The notes under the pieces: generated by a model
Told to the model about the DNA's origin: nothing
The model's database searches: none
What the model saw: the letters and a program-made list of their open reading frames with translations, nothing else
Program-made: the position numbers and the translations under genes
In this document: in pieces, positions 10,463 to 19,287 of the stretch
Position numbering within the stretch: position 1 is the stretch's first letter
Layout of the letters: the number at the start of each line of letters is the position of its first letter
From: Entoloma clypeatum
Lineage: Eukaryota; Basidiomycota; Agaricomycetes; Agaricales; Entolomataceae
NCBI GenBank assembly: GCA_963565915.1
Contig: OY751495.1
Location: forward strand, 1,364,001 to 1,428,000
DNA length: 64,000 bases
Direction: 5' to 3'

Positions 10463-11012
10463 TGTTATGCTTAACAAACTGTTCCAAGGTTCAGGCAGAG
10501 TATGCAGGAAAGTGGAAAGGCGAAGAGCAAAGTGATTGCTAAATCTAAGGAATCTACTATAGTACAAGAGGTTTATATAGGTACGACTATAGGCGGTAGC
10601 GGATGAGTCAGTACTGCGGAAGGCAGTGCGCATGAGTAAGGCGACTGCGGAAGGCTATGTACAGTGAGTACAATATGAGGCGTACCTTGCAAGGGAAATT
10701 CAAAGAGAAAGTTCTGAGGATTCCCTTGCAAGCTAGGCAGCTATATAGACGATGATAATTGGAAATGAGGAGAGGAATGTTGAAATACAACAAAGATCGG
10801 GAGTAGAGATGGGAACGGAATATGTAAATCAGAAGCGTGCATGTGGTGGTATAAATCATTGCTCTGACATGCACTCCAACACGGAGTACGGTCGGAGGTG
10901 TTGAAAGAGATGGACAAGAAAGGAAACATAAAGTATGGTAATATAAATAATAGATGTACCACAATGGTCGGAGGGTCGGAGGTGTCGGACTAAGGAAATC
11001 AGATAGTTGCCC
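10463..11012 (-). mobile_element. LTR of Ty3 element B (3' end certain, 5' end approximate)
   Basis: Read on the reverse strand, the LTR ends ..GTTTGTTAAGCATAACA at 10,463. About 200 bases before that closely match the last part of the LTR at 30,429-30,786 (shared 'tatataaacct', 'gcaatcac', 'ttgctcttcgcc'). Upstream of about 10,680 the two LTRs are unrelated. The other boundary is placed near 11,012, just after the integrase fragment, by inference only. It includes a 12-bp perfect hairpin at 10,686-10,732. Confidence 0.6.
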
Positions 11013-11019
11013 TTACATC

Positions 11020-11205
11020 TGTCCTCCAGGTTTCCATGCCCATCCTAGGATTAAAGCCATAGTTTACATAGAACGGTGAAAACTGAGTTGCCATGTGAAT
11101 TTTATTATTGTAGACAAACTCTGCAGTTGCCATCCATTTGGGCCAATCTGTTTGCCAATGGCATCAGACAAAATCATTTAGCTACTTTGAGCTCAGCCAC
11201 ATTCC
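11020..11205 (-). pseudogene. Integrase fragment of Ty3 element B
   Basis: The reverse strand reads WQTDWPKWMATAEFVYNNK and QFSPFYVNYGFNPRMG, the conserved segment just after the catalytic core of Ty3 integrases. It continues the integrase that stops at 13,184 (..KLSTAYH): the roughly 20 residues normally between the two blocks are missing and the intervening 2 kb is an insertion. It directly precedes the LTR of the element. Confidence 0.7.
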
Positions 11206-13183
11206 ATAGCATTTGTAGCTGTTTGCAGTGATCATGTTGTTATGTAACCATGGCAAAAGGTCTGGAGATCTACAAACATTGTCAATTGACTCGGAATGTG
11301 GTCAAAATTATAATTCATCCTCATCAAAATGCTACAAACAATTGAAACTTTGAATATCTAAGGAGGTCCATTACTTTCCGCTGATTTCAGAATTTTTGAA
11401 CCAGCCTTCCCACCGATTAAGGGTGGTCCTGTCTTGATGCTGATGAAACAAAAAAGTTAACAAGTCATTTCAGACTCCGCCTGATTTAAGGTTTCTGTTG
11501 TCAACTGTAAGTTATTCATTCCCAACCGCCATTATCCCTGCTCTCTACCTTTATCCCTGCTCTCTATCTCCACTCTTCCACTATCATGCCCCCCATCATC
11601 ACCTCTCGTGCTGTGGCATCCTTTCTTGCCAAATGGCTTTCTCTCATGCCTAACGGCCTTCACTCACACCCAACAGGAGCTCTTTACACTCCCCCACATC
11701 CTCCAGCGGATTCCGAGCGGAGTCCGAGTGGATTGCGCATGGAATGACATTCTACTTGGAATTTCCAGCCGGAATTGCCTCAAATTCTGAGCAGAATCCG
11801 CAGGGAATCCACAAGGGTTCTGCTCAGAACCTGTTCGACGTCCAGCATGCCCACTGACCAACGCTCGGCAACTTCCAAGCATTGATCAATGCTGGTCACA
11901 TTGTGACCATTGGTGACCACCTCTCTCTTTCCCTCACCACCACCACCCTCTTGTCTCCTATCTCCTGCCTCTCACCGCCCCTGCTGCCTTGTGACAATGC
12001 CTCCGACACCTTGCCACAATGGGGACCCTGGTAAGCCCACCCCATGCCCTGACCACGCCCACTACTGACCATGCCCACTACTGACCACAACCACCACGGC
12101 CACCGTTGTACATGAAGCCCCACCTCTCCCCCCACCTCTTGTCCCCTGCCCGCTACTGATGCCCGACAAGTTGGAAAGGGGACCCTGGTAAGCCGAACTC
12201 ACCCCACCAACCCCCCATGTACACACTGAAGGCCCACAATGCCAACACCTGTGTGCCCCATCACCACCCGCCTCGTCTTGCCACGGCCATGGCCACTGCT
12301 CTACATGAAGCCTCCAACCGTGCTCCTCTCTACTCTCGCAAGGGGCTGGTACCCAGGCCCATATCCATGTCCTCTCGCTCCCCTCAACCTGGCCAACAAT
12401 GGTGTCAACGCCCCCAGCCACCACCAGCAGCCACCGATAGCTGACGAACACCTAGTCCCGCATCTGATGCAACACAACAAGCTGGAAAAAGAACCCCCCA
12501 AATAACTGACCACCCCCAGATCGACACTGGGGCCCACGACACCAGCACCTGCATGCCACATCACCACCTACATGGAACAGCAGAGCGCCCCCTGTGGTGC
12601 CACGTCATCAGGGCATGCCCACACTGCCTCGCATCGGCCTCCTCTTTCCCCATGGTCCATTGTCACCCCCCATGCCCGCATTGTACCACCCATTTCCGAA
12701 ATGGGTGACACGTCCCTGTCCCCATTGCCACTCCCCCAGGGCTTCCCTTGTACTACACCTCCTGCCATATGCAGGGGGATTTCTTTTTCATTAATGAAAT
12801 TTATATATATATATCTTGTACATAGTGATGAATATATGGTGACAGTGCCTTTACCCCCCAAGTGCCACCCTTGTCCCACAAAAAAACAAGTCACAATAAG
12901 ATATATAGTTTGTATTGTAGGAGGTATTTGAATACAATTGAATTGACTGAAAACAAGTCTAAAATGAGTGAAATGAGTAAATAAGAATATGTAGAATAAA
13001 GTTGAAATCAGCAAATAGAGTTCAACAAATTAGACATCCAAAATCCAGGCAGAATCAAGTGGATTTGCTTGGATGAGCGGATTCTGCTCGGACTCTGAGT
13101 GGAAGTTTGGAAGGTTTTTGTGTGCTCAGATTCCGCTTGGAGTCCACTTGGATTCTGCATGGATTCTGCTCAGACTCGTGGCA
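11206..13183. other. Block inserted in Ty3-B integrase; repeats and C-rich DNA, no gene
   Basis: Two repeats built from 'ggattctgctcggac'/'gagtccgagtgg' words lie near the ends (about 11,690-11,830 and 13,030-13,180). They suggest a non-autonomous element with long inverted or subterminal repeats. Between them, 11,880-12,760 is a C-rich, G-poor stretch with words such as 'catgcccac' and 'accacc', where open frames arise from composition. It is followed by a TATATA run near 12,800. No terminal duplication was identified and no protein family is recognisable. Confidence 0.45.
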
Positions 13184-13814
13184 GATGATATGCCGTTGAT
13201 AATTTAGTTGTGATTCCCAATATTTTATTTAGTTCCTTCATAAATGCTGCCACAAATTGTGCACGATCTGATGTTAATGATTCAGGAAGACCATGAAGTT
13301 TCCAGACTTCATCCTGATATAGTTTAGCTAATCCTTCCACTGAGACTTTATCTTCATCATATGTTTTGATAAAGTGTGATTGCTTTGTCGATCTGCAAGC
13401 CACAACTAATACTGTGTTGTACCCCTGAGCTTCTGGGAGTCCTACAATAAAATCTGCCATAACATGTTTCCATGGACCTGCATGTTCTGTGTTTGCTTTT
13501 AATTTACCAGCTAGTGGTTGAGGCACGTTCTTTGATTGTTGACATCTGTCGCAGCCCTGGATGTATGCTTTGACCATGTTTGTGATACCAGGCCACCAAT
13601 AATTACATGTTACCAATTCCACTGCCCTGGGTTTAATTATTTCCTCCCTGAGTTCCTGACTTTTTAGGACATACACCTTTCCTCTGTGTAGCCAGAGTCC
13701 CTGCTCCTTGTGCCATTCATCTGTGTGTAATGTTTTGGTATTGGTTTTCTTTAATCCTTCTACCGCCTTCAACACCTGTTTGTCAAACTCCTTGGCATCC
13801 CTGATGCGCTTCAA
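13170..13814 (-). pseudogene. Ty3-B integrase (zinc-binding and catalytic core)
   Basis: A 214-codon reverse-strand frame. The H2C2-type region ends with GCDRCQQSKN. The catalytic core shows the first Asp in MADFIVGLPE and the second Asp in LTSDRAQFVAAF. The glutamate-bearing helix is lost because the frame leaves integrase sequence at STAYH (13,184) and runs into the inserted block. Integrase joins element cDNA to the host chromosome. The N-terminal part is preceded by a fragment (13,841-14,065) with GTSMGKVDALSRR, the RNase H/integrase connection. Confidence 0.85.
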
Positions 13815-13840
13815 TCTTCCCCATCAATAAGTATATGACC

Positions 13841-14750
13841 TCAGCCCATTTCTCGCAAATGGAAATATTCCGGTTTCAATAATGTTACGTTCTTGTTGTC
13901 ATTTTCCACCCCCTTTCTATAATCAACCCTTCTCGAAAGAGCATCCACCTTTCCCATTGAGGTGCCAGCCTTGTGTATTAATTCAAAATTGAAACATGTT
14001 AGATACAATGCCTTCTTGGATAGCGTCCACCTTTGAAGGGTCCATCTGAATACCATCTTTTCCAATAATTAATTCTAAGAACTTGATTTCGTCTCTGTCA
14101 AAGAAACATTTTCCCGGTTTTAAGAATAAGTTGTTTTCCTGTAATCTTTTTAGAATTTCTTCCACTATTTTACTGTGTCCTTCTTCTCCTTCTGTTGCTA
14201 CCAATATGTCATTGATATAAATACTACATTTTCTTGATTGATTAGATCTCTGAATATATCCTTCATCATAGTCTGGAACATGCTTGGAGAATCATTTAAT
14301 TCAAAGAACATAACCATTGGTTCGAAGGCTCCATCTGGGGCCGCCTTCCATTCATCTCCTTCTTTGATGCACACATTATTGTACCTCTATCTGAGATCCA
14401 TCTTGGTAAACCTTTTCTGTCCTTTTAATTTATTGATCAATTCCAGAATCAATGGGAGTGGATAATTATTGTGAACAGTCCAACTGTTAATATGGCAGTA
14501 ATCCTGTACCATTCGTTTCTTTCCATCTTTTTTTGGTACAAAGAAAACTGGTGAAGTTTGCAGTGACTTGGTAGGTCTGATATATTCTTTGTGTAATTGA
14601 TTGTTTATGAACTCAGATACTTCTTTCCTTTTGTCTGGTGACAAAGGATAGACTTTGGCCTTTTTTGGTATGAAATCTGGCTTTAGATCTATGGCGTGAT
14701 CCCATGGTTTTCTGACTGGTAAACTTTCCAACACTTTCTTTTCAAAGACT
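13841..14750 (-). pseudogene. Ty3-B reverse transcriptase with RNase H deleted
   Basis: Reverse-strand blocks are WDHAIDLKPDFIPKKAKVY, KEVSEFINNQLHKEYIRP, SPVFFVPKKDGKKRMVQDY and FTKMDLR, followed by a TAG where Trp is usual. Then come GDEWKAA and, in the frame of the downstream ORF, SIYINDILVATEGEEG: the YxDD box has Asn for its first Asp (codon AAT, complement of 14,211-14,213). After GKDGIQMDPSKVDAIQ the frame jumps to FNFELIHKAGTSMGKVDALS, so the whole RNase H domain is deleted. The element is truncated upstream near 14,750, next to a run of 14 G and mitochondrial DNA. Confidence 0.85.
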
Positions 14751-14867
14751 GATAGATATTTGTGATTTCTGGGGGGGGGGGGGGTTTGTTTGAACAGCAG
14801 TACCTTGCGTCAGGCACATGACCCTGTTCTGATGCTTAGACAAAGAGATCTAAGAGAATAGTATAAA

Positions 14868-14910
14868 CCATTACCAAAAAATGGTGTTTTTCCAATTAAA
14901 CTACAACTCA
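14868..14910 (-). tRNA. 5' half of a mitochondrial tRNA, possibly tRNA-Gln(UUG)
   Basis: The reverse strand reads 'gagttgtagtttaattgg' (acceptor and D-arm) followed by an anticodon arm with stem CCATT/AATGG and loop TTTTGGT, which would give anticodon UUG. The T-arm and 3' acceptor strand are not recognisable downstream, so it is a truncated copy at the edge of the mitochondrial insertion. The identity rests on the loop alone. Confidence 0.35.
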
Positions 14911-15189
14911 AGAAAAAAATACTAGTTTTAAATTAAATAATTTTTTTAATTTATATTTATAATAATTTTAATTTTAGGATGAACTAACTGTCTGTCGCTG
15001 GGAAGAAGCTTAACTTGGGGGAAATTGCCTCAAAAATATTAAATAATAAAGGAATACTTAATTTAAATATATCTGCAAAATATAATTAAAATGTAAGTAG
15101 TTTGGTATGCTAACTTTATTATATTAGAATTTATTCTTTATAATTAGGATATAGTCTTTTAATACATAAAACACCTTTCTTAATAATAA

Positions 15190-15266
15190 ATAGTATCAGT
15201 GAACCCATTTGAGTAACATCTCAAAAGTCATAGCAAGGTAGCTGTACTGGAAAGTGTAGCTGGAAA
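15190..15266 (+). rRNA. rns: 3' end of mitochondrial small-subunit rRNA (rns), fragment
   Basis: The sequence 'gtcatagcaaggtagctgta' followed by 'ctggaaagtgtagctgga' matches the universally conserved 3' terminus of small-subunit rRNA (E. coli form GTCGTAACAAGGTA..GGTTGGA), in the AT-rich form typical of fungal mitochondria. The upstream part of the gene is absent. It lies within the nuclear mitochondrial insertion and would not be functional. Confidence 0.8.
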
Positions 15267-15412
15267 ATAAATAAATTTAACCCCCTCTCTTCACCGTTGC
15301 GTAGAAATAATTATGTTAATATTTAATTTAATATGTTTAATGTAATATATTTAATGTTTTAATATGAACTATAAAAATTTAAATTTAAATAATTTAAAAT
15401 AAAAATAAAAAA

Positions 15413-15468
15413 GAGTAACAGGCTGATAGCCGATGAGAGTACACATTGTCTCGGCTGTTTGGCACCTT
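15413..15468 (+). rRNA. rnl: Short exon of mitochondrial large-subunit rRNA (rnl)
   Basis: 'agtaacaggctgatagccga' and 'cggctgtttggcacct' match domain V of large-subunit rRNA around the peptidyl-transferase region. The match covers only about 55 bases, equivalent to the interval between the common intron sites near E. coli positions 2449 and 2504. It is therefore probably one complete small exon between two introns. The downstream sequence holds the LAGLIDADG ORF expected inside such an intron. Confidence 0.75.
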
Positions 15469-15669
15469 AAATTAAATCAAATAAACATAATATAATATTT
15501 TAATTAAAATAATTAAATACCCTCAATATCTCATTAATATCTATAAAATATAATGTTAAATAATAGTGTATAGAAAGCTGTGATTTAAATTATTAAATCA
15601 GGCAGAGATAGTTCTTTTTTTTCTAATTTTAATATTAGTTAGAACCAAATATATAATATAAACTGAATT

Positions 15670-15945
15670 ATGAATAAAACACTGAAAGATATGTTAATTG
15701 GAGTATTATTAGGAGATGCTCATATTGGAAGAACTGGTTTAAATAAAGCTTTTATTTCTTTTGAGCAGTCAAATAAAAAAACAGAATATTTAAATTATTT
15801 GTACAATTTAACTAAAGAAGGTGGTTTACCTTTAATGGTTGATGGAATCAAAGAATATACAAGGGAAGATAATAGATTTAATAATATAAATAAGTCATTA
15901 TATTTTAGGGAAAAAGCCCAGAGAACAATCTGTTTACCCAGGTAG
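15670..15945 (+). CDS. LAGLIDADG homing endonuclease, truncated (intron-encoded)
   Basis: The N-terminus contains a LAGLIDADG-type helix in the form LIGVLLGDAHIGRTG, then FISFEQSNKKTEYLNYLY, a pattern typical of endonucleases in fungal mitochondrial group I introns. These proteins cut intronless alleles and may help splicing. Only about 85 residues of the family's usual 250-300 are present: at about 15,920 the frame leaves the conserved sequence and runs into nuclear DNA. Most of its Lys, Asn and Ile codons end in A or T, as expected for mitochondrial origin. Not functional in the nucleus. Confidence 0.8.
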   Translation: MNKTLKDMLIGVLLGDAHIGRTGLNKAFISFEQSNKKTEYLNYLYNLTKEGGLPLMVDGIKEYTREDNRFNNINKSLYFREKAQRTICLPR

Positions 15946-15989
15946 CTGAATTACCCAAGCAAAGGAAGATCTAGGAAAGAATGAAGTCC

Positions 15990-16113
15990 ATGCGGTCAGA
16001 ATGAGGTTGACATGTGGCACACATGTGTCGCGCAGCCATAGATATGATGAGGATAAGATGAGATAAGATGTAGATTAGATAAGATAAGGTGAAAGTGAAA
16101 GCACGATCATAAC
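15990..16113 (-). mobile_element. LTR fragment related to the solo LTR at 5,967
   Basis: Read on the reverse strand from 16,113 it begins TGTTATGATCGTGCTTTCAC. It keeps the 'cttatctaatctacatct' and 'tatggctgcgc' words of the 267-bp solo LTR for about 120 bases, then diverges. Its outer end is followed by the 16,114-16,260 repeat. The other end is lost at the junction with mitochondrial DNA. Confidence 0.65.
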
Positions 16114-16260
16114 ATTTCCGTTCAGACAAGGTTTGTTTGTTCACCTTCTGAACCAAATAGGTTGCTAAAATCTGTATGACCTGTTTGTTTTGGAAGACAA
16201 ACAAACAAAGCCTTTGCCCTGTTTTTATCACTGATTGCCAATTTTGCCAAGCACTATGAC
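16114..16260 (-). repeat. Dispersed repeat, inverted relative of 50,030-50,215
   Basis: The segment with 'caaggtttgtttgttc', 'ttttggaagacaaac' and 'cctttgccctgttt' matches the reverse complement of 50.03-50.22 kb, where it forms the outer right part of a foldback structure. The foldback's left arm is missing here. No coding content. Confidence 0.6.
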
Positions 16261-16445
16261 ATGTGCCCCATTGCGCTGCCATCCACTATATCCCCTCATG
16301 ATGCTTCCTTAGAGAAAGGTCTAGCTGGGGGCTTCTCCCCTGGACACGCTCCATTTTCCAGCATGACAACTGGAGAGCCCTGGAAGTGGGAGGTGGTCAT
16401 GAGCTCACGGTATGTACTTGAAAACCTTCTCATTCTGAGCTACAG

Positions 16446-17580
16446 ATGACCTCTGGCAAACAGAACTTGATGGAAGCTTTGAAAACTGATTTGAACCCTC
16501 GTTCTCGCCGGGCCATTCAAGGCCTCAATTACTTCAATCAAGATGAGCCCTCAACACCACTAGCAGGTGAAATCTGCCATTGGCTGTTTGGATACCATCT
16601 TGTAGATGTCATTGCCTTGGTTCACAACCTCACTGGAAGCAGCCTGGAGGTTCAGGGAGGTATTCAGGAGAAAGCGGCAGGAGCCGTTATCAAGACCTTC
16701 CCAGTGAGCCTCCTACTTACTCACTCATTCTCCCTCTGTTTCTGGGGCTCAATTCATCTCTTTAGAAATTGGAGAATTGGGGCATCATCATCAAAAATGT
16801 GCTCCACCATCTGCGAGCTATGCCTTCGGTACCGACACTGAAAATGAACCTTGCCTGTCAGTATACTAAGCTCTGCTCCAAGGAGAAGAAGAAGAACGGC
16901 ACATGCATTATTTGAAAGGGAAGCCAAGATACCTCCCTCGACTATCAAACAGAGTTGATCAATGCTCTGGAAGGCGCTCTTCCAATGTTAACTGAAGCTA
17001 CCAACCAGACAACAATGACCATGATGATGTTGACGATGAAGGGCCCACCTGGTGTTTGAAAGTCCAGTCCAGTCCAGTTTTTTGGCCAAAAAAATGTGAA
17101 CCTAGAACCTGAACCTATGCATAGGTTTCTCCAAAAAACATGAACTAGAACTGGTTTAAACTGGTGTTTGGCCGTAGAAACTGGTTGAAACCTATAAAAC
17201 TAATATAAACCTGTTGTGCAGTTCATAGGTGGTCTGGTCTCTCACCATTTCACATTGGTCTGGTTTGATACCAGTTCTAGGTCTTTGAGACTGGATTTTC
17301 AAACACTAGGCCCACCCAACAACCAGACGATGATGATGATGAAGTAGATGACGGCAAAGAAGGCGGCCCCCGACAAGCATCATGGGCCACCCAAATATCT
17401 TGCCCAAGACAACTCCACAGGTGTTGACTCTGAGAGGGAAAGCGGTTGAATTTCTGAAGGAGTCCCTTACGTTCGAGATGTTCAAAAGCATTCTTGTGCA
17501 AGACTTGCACAAGCAATACATGAATTTTTTCTCATGTTTCTTCCTCTGACACCCTGCATTTGCCTCCCTTGGATGTTGAT
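16446..17580 (+). pseudogene. Unrecognised spliced gene family, N-terminal part
   Basis: From ATG 16,446 the first exon encodes 86 residues (including AIQGLNYFNQDEPSTPLAGE and GYHLVDVIALVHNLTGSSLE). A 62-base intron (GTGAGC..CTTTAG, 16,704-16,765) is in phase 0 and splicing continues the frame as KLENWGIIIKNVLHHLRAMP to a TGA at about 16,912. Sequence beyond it keeps the frame (DYQTELINALEGALP) and passes into an acidic linker and TLRGKAVEFLKESL-like sequence shared with 3,698-4,480. A hAT-like MITE (17,050-17,308) splits the linker. The intron phase is good evidence for a once-functional protein; the family is unknown to me. Confidence 0.55.
17050..17308. mobile_element. hAT-like MITE (259 bp), 8-bp duplication GGCCCACC
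   Basis: Ends are TGGTGTTTGAAAGTCCAGTC and its inverted counterpart ..GACTGGATTTTCAAACACTA. They are flanked by perfect GGCCCACC at 17,042-17,049 and 17,309-17,316. Eight-base duplications with T/CAGTGTTTG-like ends are diagnostic of the hAT superfamily. The interior is made of 'aactggtt'/'aaccagtt'-type words with no coding sequence, so it must be moved by a transposase encoded elsewhere. Confidence 0.9.
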
Positions 17581-17583
17581 GTT

Positions 17584-17660
17584 AAAAGATGTGATCAGAC
17601 TGGGGTATGAACCCAGACCTCCTGGATATATATCAATCTAACCAACTGAGCTACCAGGTC
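17584..17660 (-). repeat. tRNA-derived sequence with Pol III boxes A and B
   Basis: The reverse strand reads 'tagctcagttgg' (A box) and, about 30 bases later, 'gggttcataccc' (B box) in a good T-stem CTGGG/CCCAG with a 7-base loop, then TTTT at 17,584-17,587. The 5' and 3' acceptor strands do not pair, so it is not a working tRNA gene. It is probably the head of a short tRNA-derived element or a tRNA pseudogene. Confidence 0.5.
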
Positions 17661-19287
17661 TTGTGGGATTCAACTTGGCTAGTACTCCATCTCACTCAAC
17701 AATAGTACAGTCTTTCACCACTACTGAAGTGGGACACCCAAATCAAAAACGGCTTTAGCTTCAGCAACATGAGCCCGCTTCTCCACTCAACCACCACGAT
17801 GGCATGTTCCTCCTGCCTTTGGGCTCTCTCCTGCTTCTCTGCCTCCTTTCGCATCGCCTCTTCATCCACCTCAACTGCAGCATCATAAAAGGTATCACCT
17901 GTCAAAAGTTTTGCATGCCCATTGCCAAACCGCCAATTTTCCATCATCTTCTTCTCTGCTTGCGCCTCATGTTCCTCCAAGCTTGCATCTCGTCAAGCCA
18001 TATCCCATGCAAGACTGTTATCGCCTGCATGCCCACCACCTTTTCGTGATATGTCAAGTACTGACTTTCTGATTTCTGCAATGCCGACAACAGCTTTGCT
18101 TCGCACTGAGTCAGGGAGTCAATATCGGCATTGAGTTTAAACCATGGCCGGCGTGGAGAGATGGTATGGGGTGTGTATTGAGGGATCTTTGTGTTTGACT
18201 GCGGGGGTGTCTTGGTGACAAGGTATGCTGCTGATGTGGATCCTAACTCATTGATTGCCATTTGAACAGGGGTCGAGGTGTGATTCTGTTGGTGTCTGGA
18301 TCCAGAGGGTGTGGCAGGCATAAGATCATCATCTTCAAGATTCGCCGCTCATCTGGCCAACTCGCGGTGGATCATATTAGTCATGACACAAATTGAACTG
18401 GCTGGAGGATTTGGAAGAGCTCATCTGCTTGACAATGCCCTGCTTGGCGCAAGCATCTCGATGGTGATAGTATCCTGGTCCAGTGGAATTACGCCTGTCT
18501 TTCGGAACACTGCAAGAATGTGAGTGCCTGTATGTGAGCTTCTGCATATACTGACAGAAAAAATGTTGTCTTATCCACTTTGTGTCTCCGCTTTCGCTCA
18601 AATCGCAGTTGAGCTTCAGTCCAACACCGCTTCAACACACTGAAGATGGTATACCACATCAAGGCCTTGGTAGAGATGTGTTGAGTGCGATGGGTAGCAT
18701 ACTACATGAATCCTGTGGGTTCTTGCATACTTGAGGAATCAATGTGAGTGTGAGTTGTGCCCATCCACAAGAAGAAGCCGTTGCTGCCCTGCTGGCTTGG
18801 TGCATGTCTGTTTGTCAAATTGCTTGATCCACTCGACACGAATTTCTCCATCAGTGTAGCCTTTCTTTGAATGGCCTAATCTGATGGCAAGGTAAGTTTT
18901 TTTTGCAGTAATCATGATCCATTGTCTGACGATGCGTTCAAAGGATTATCCTGTTTCCAACTCATCTGAAAACACTCTCCCTTGTAAATGATAGCAGGTG
19001 GTAAGGACGTGCCATCCCCACATATGGTTATGATTGCAGTAATATTCTCCCAATCCCCACTTTGTTGCTGATGCAGGATATTCTGCCCCGTGGGGCCTAT
19101 GATGCACTGTGGTACCCCCAGGCCTTGCTGAATCCCAGTTTCGTCGGCTCCATAAATAATTTCAGGAGGAATTGGTTCCTCCCCTTCGTCTCCATTGATT
19201 GTCTTCTCTAGAAGGTCAAAGAAAGCCTCCTTTGTGTGGGGGTTGCCTGCACGAGCCTGTGAATGGTCCAATGGTTTGCTCCGGTAT

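Larger units (their letters stand above)
14800..15945 (+). other. Nuclear insertion of mitochondrial DNA (NUMT), mosaic
   Basis: The base composition drops abruptly to mostly A+T. The stretch holds a tRNA half, the 3' end of mitochondrial small-subunit rRNA, a short exon of large-subunit rRNA and a LAGLIDADG intron ORF. An 'aggatatagtctt' word near 15,147 resembles the P7 region of group I introns. The small- and large-subunit pieces lie only about 150 bases apart, so the insertion joins separate mitochondrial segments or derives from a rearranged molecule. Both flanks are nuclear transposon sequence (Ty3-B on the left, LTR fragment on the right). Confidence 0.8.

Noticed and set aside
11896..12567. 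Several 75-150-codon frames in the C-rich block
   Set aside because: Composition-driven, overlapping on both strands, no conserved motif.
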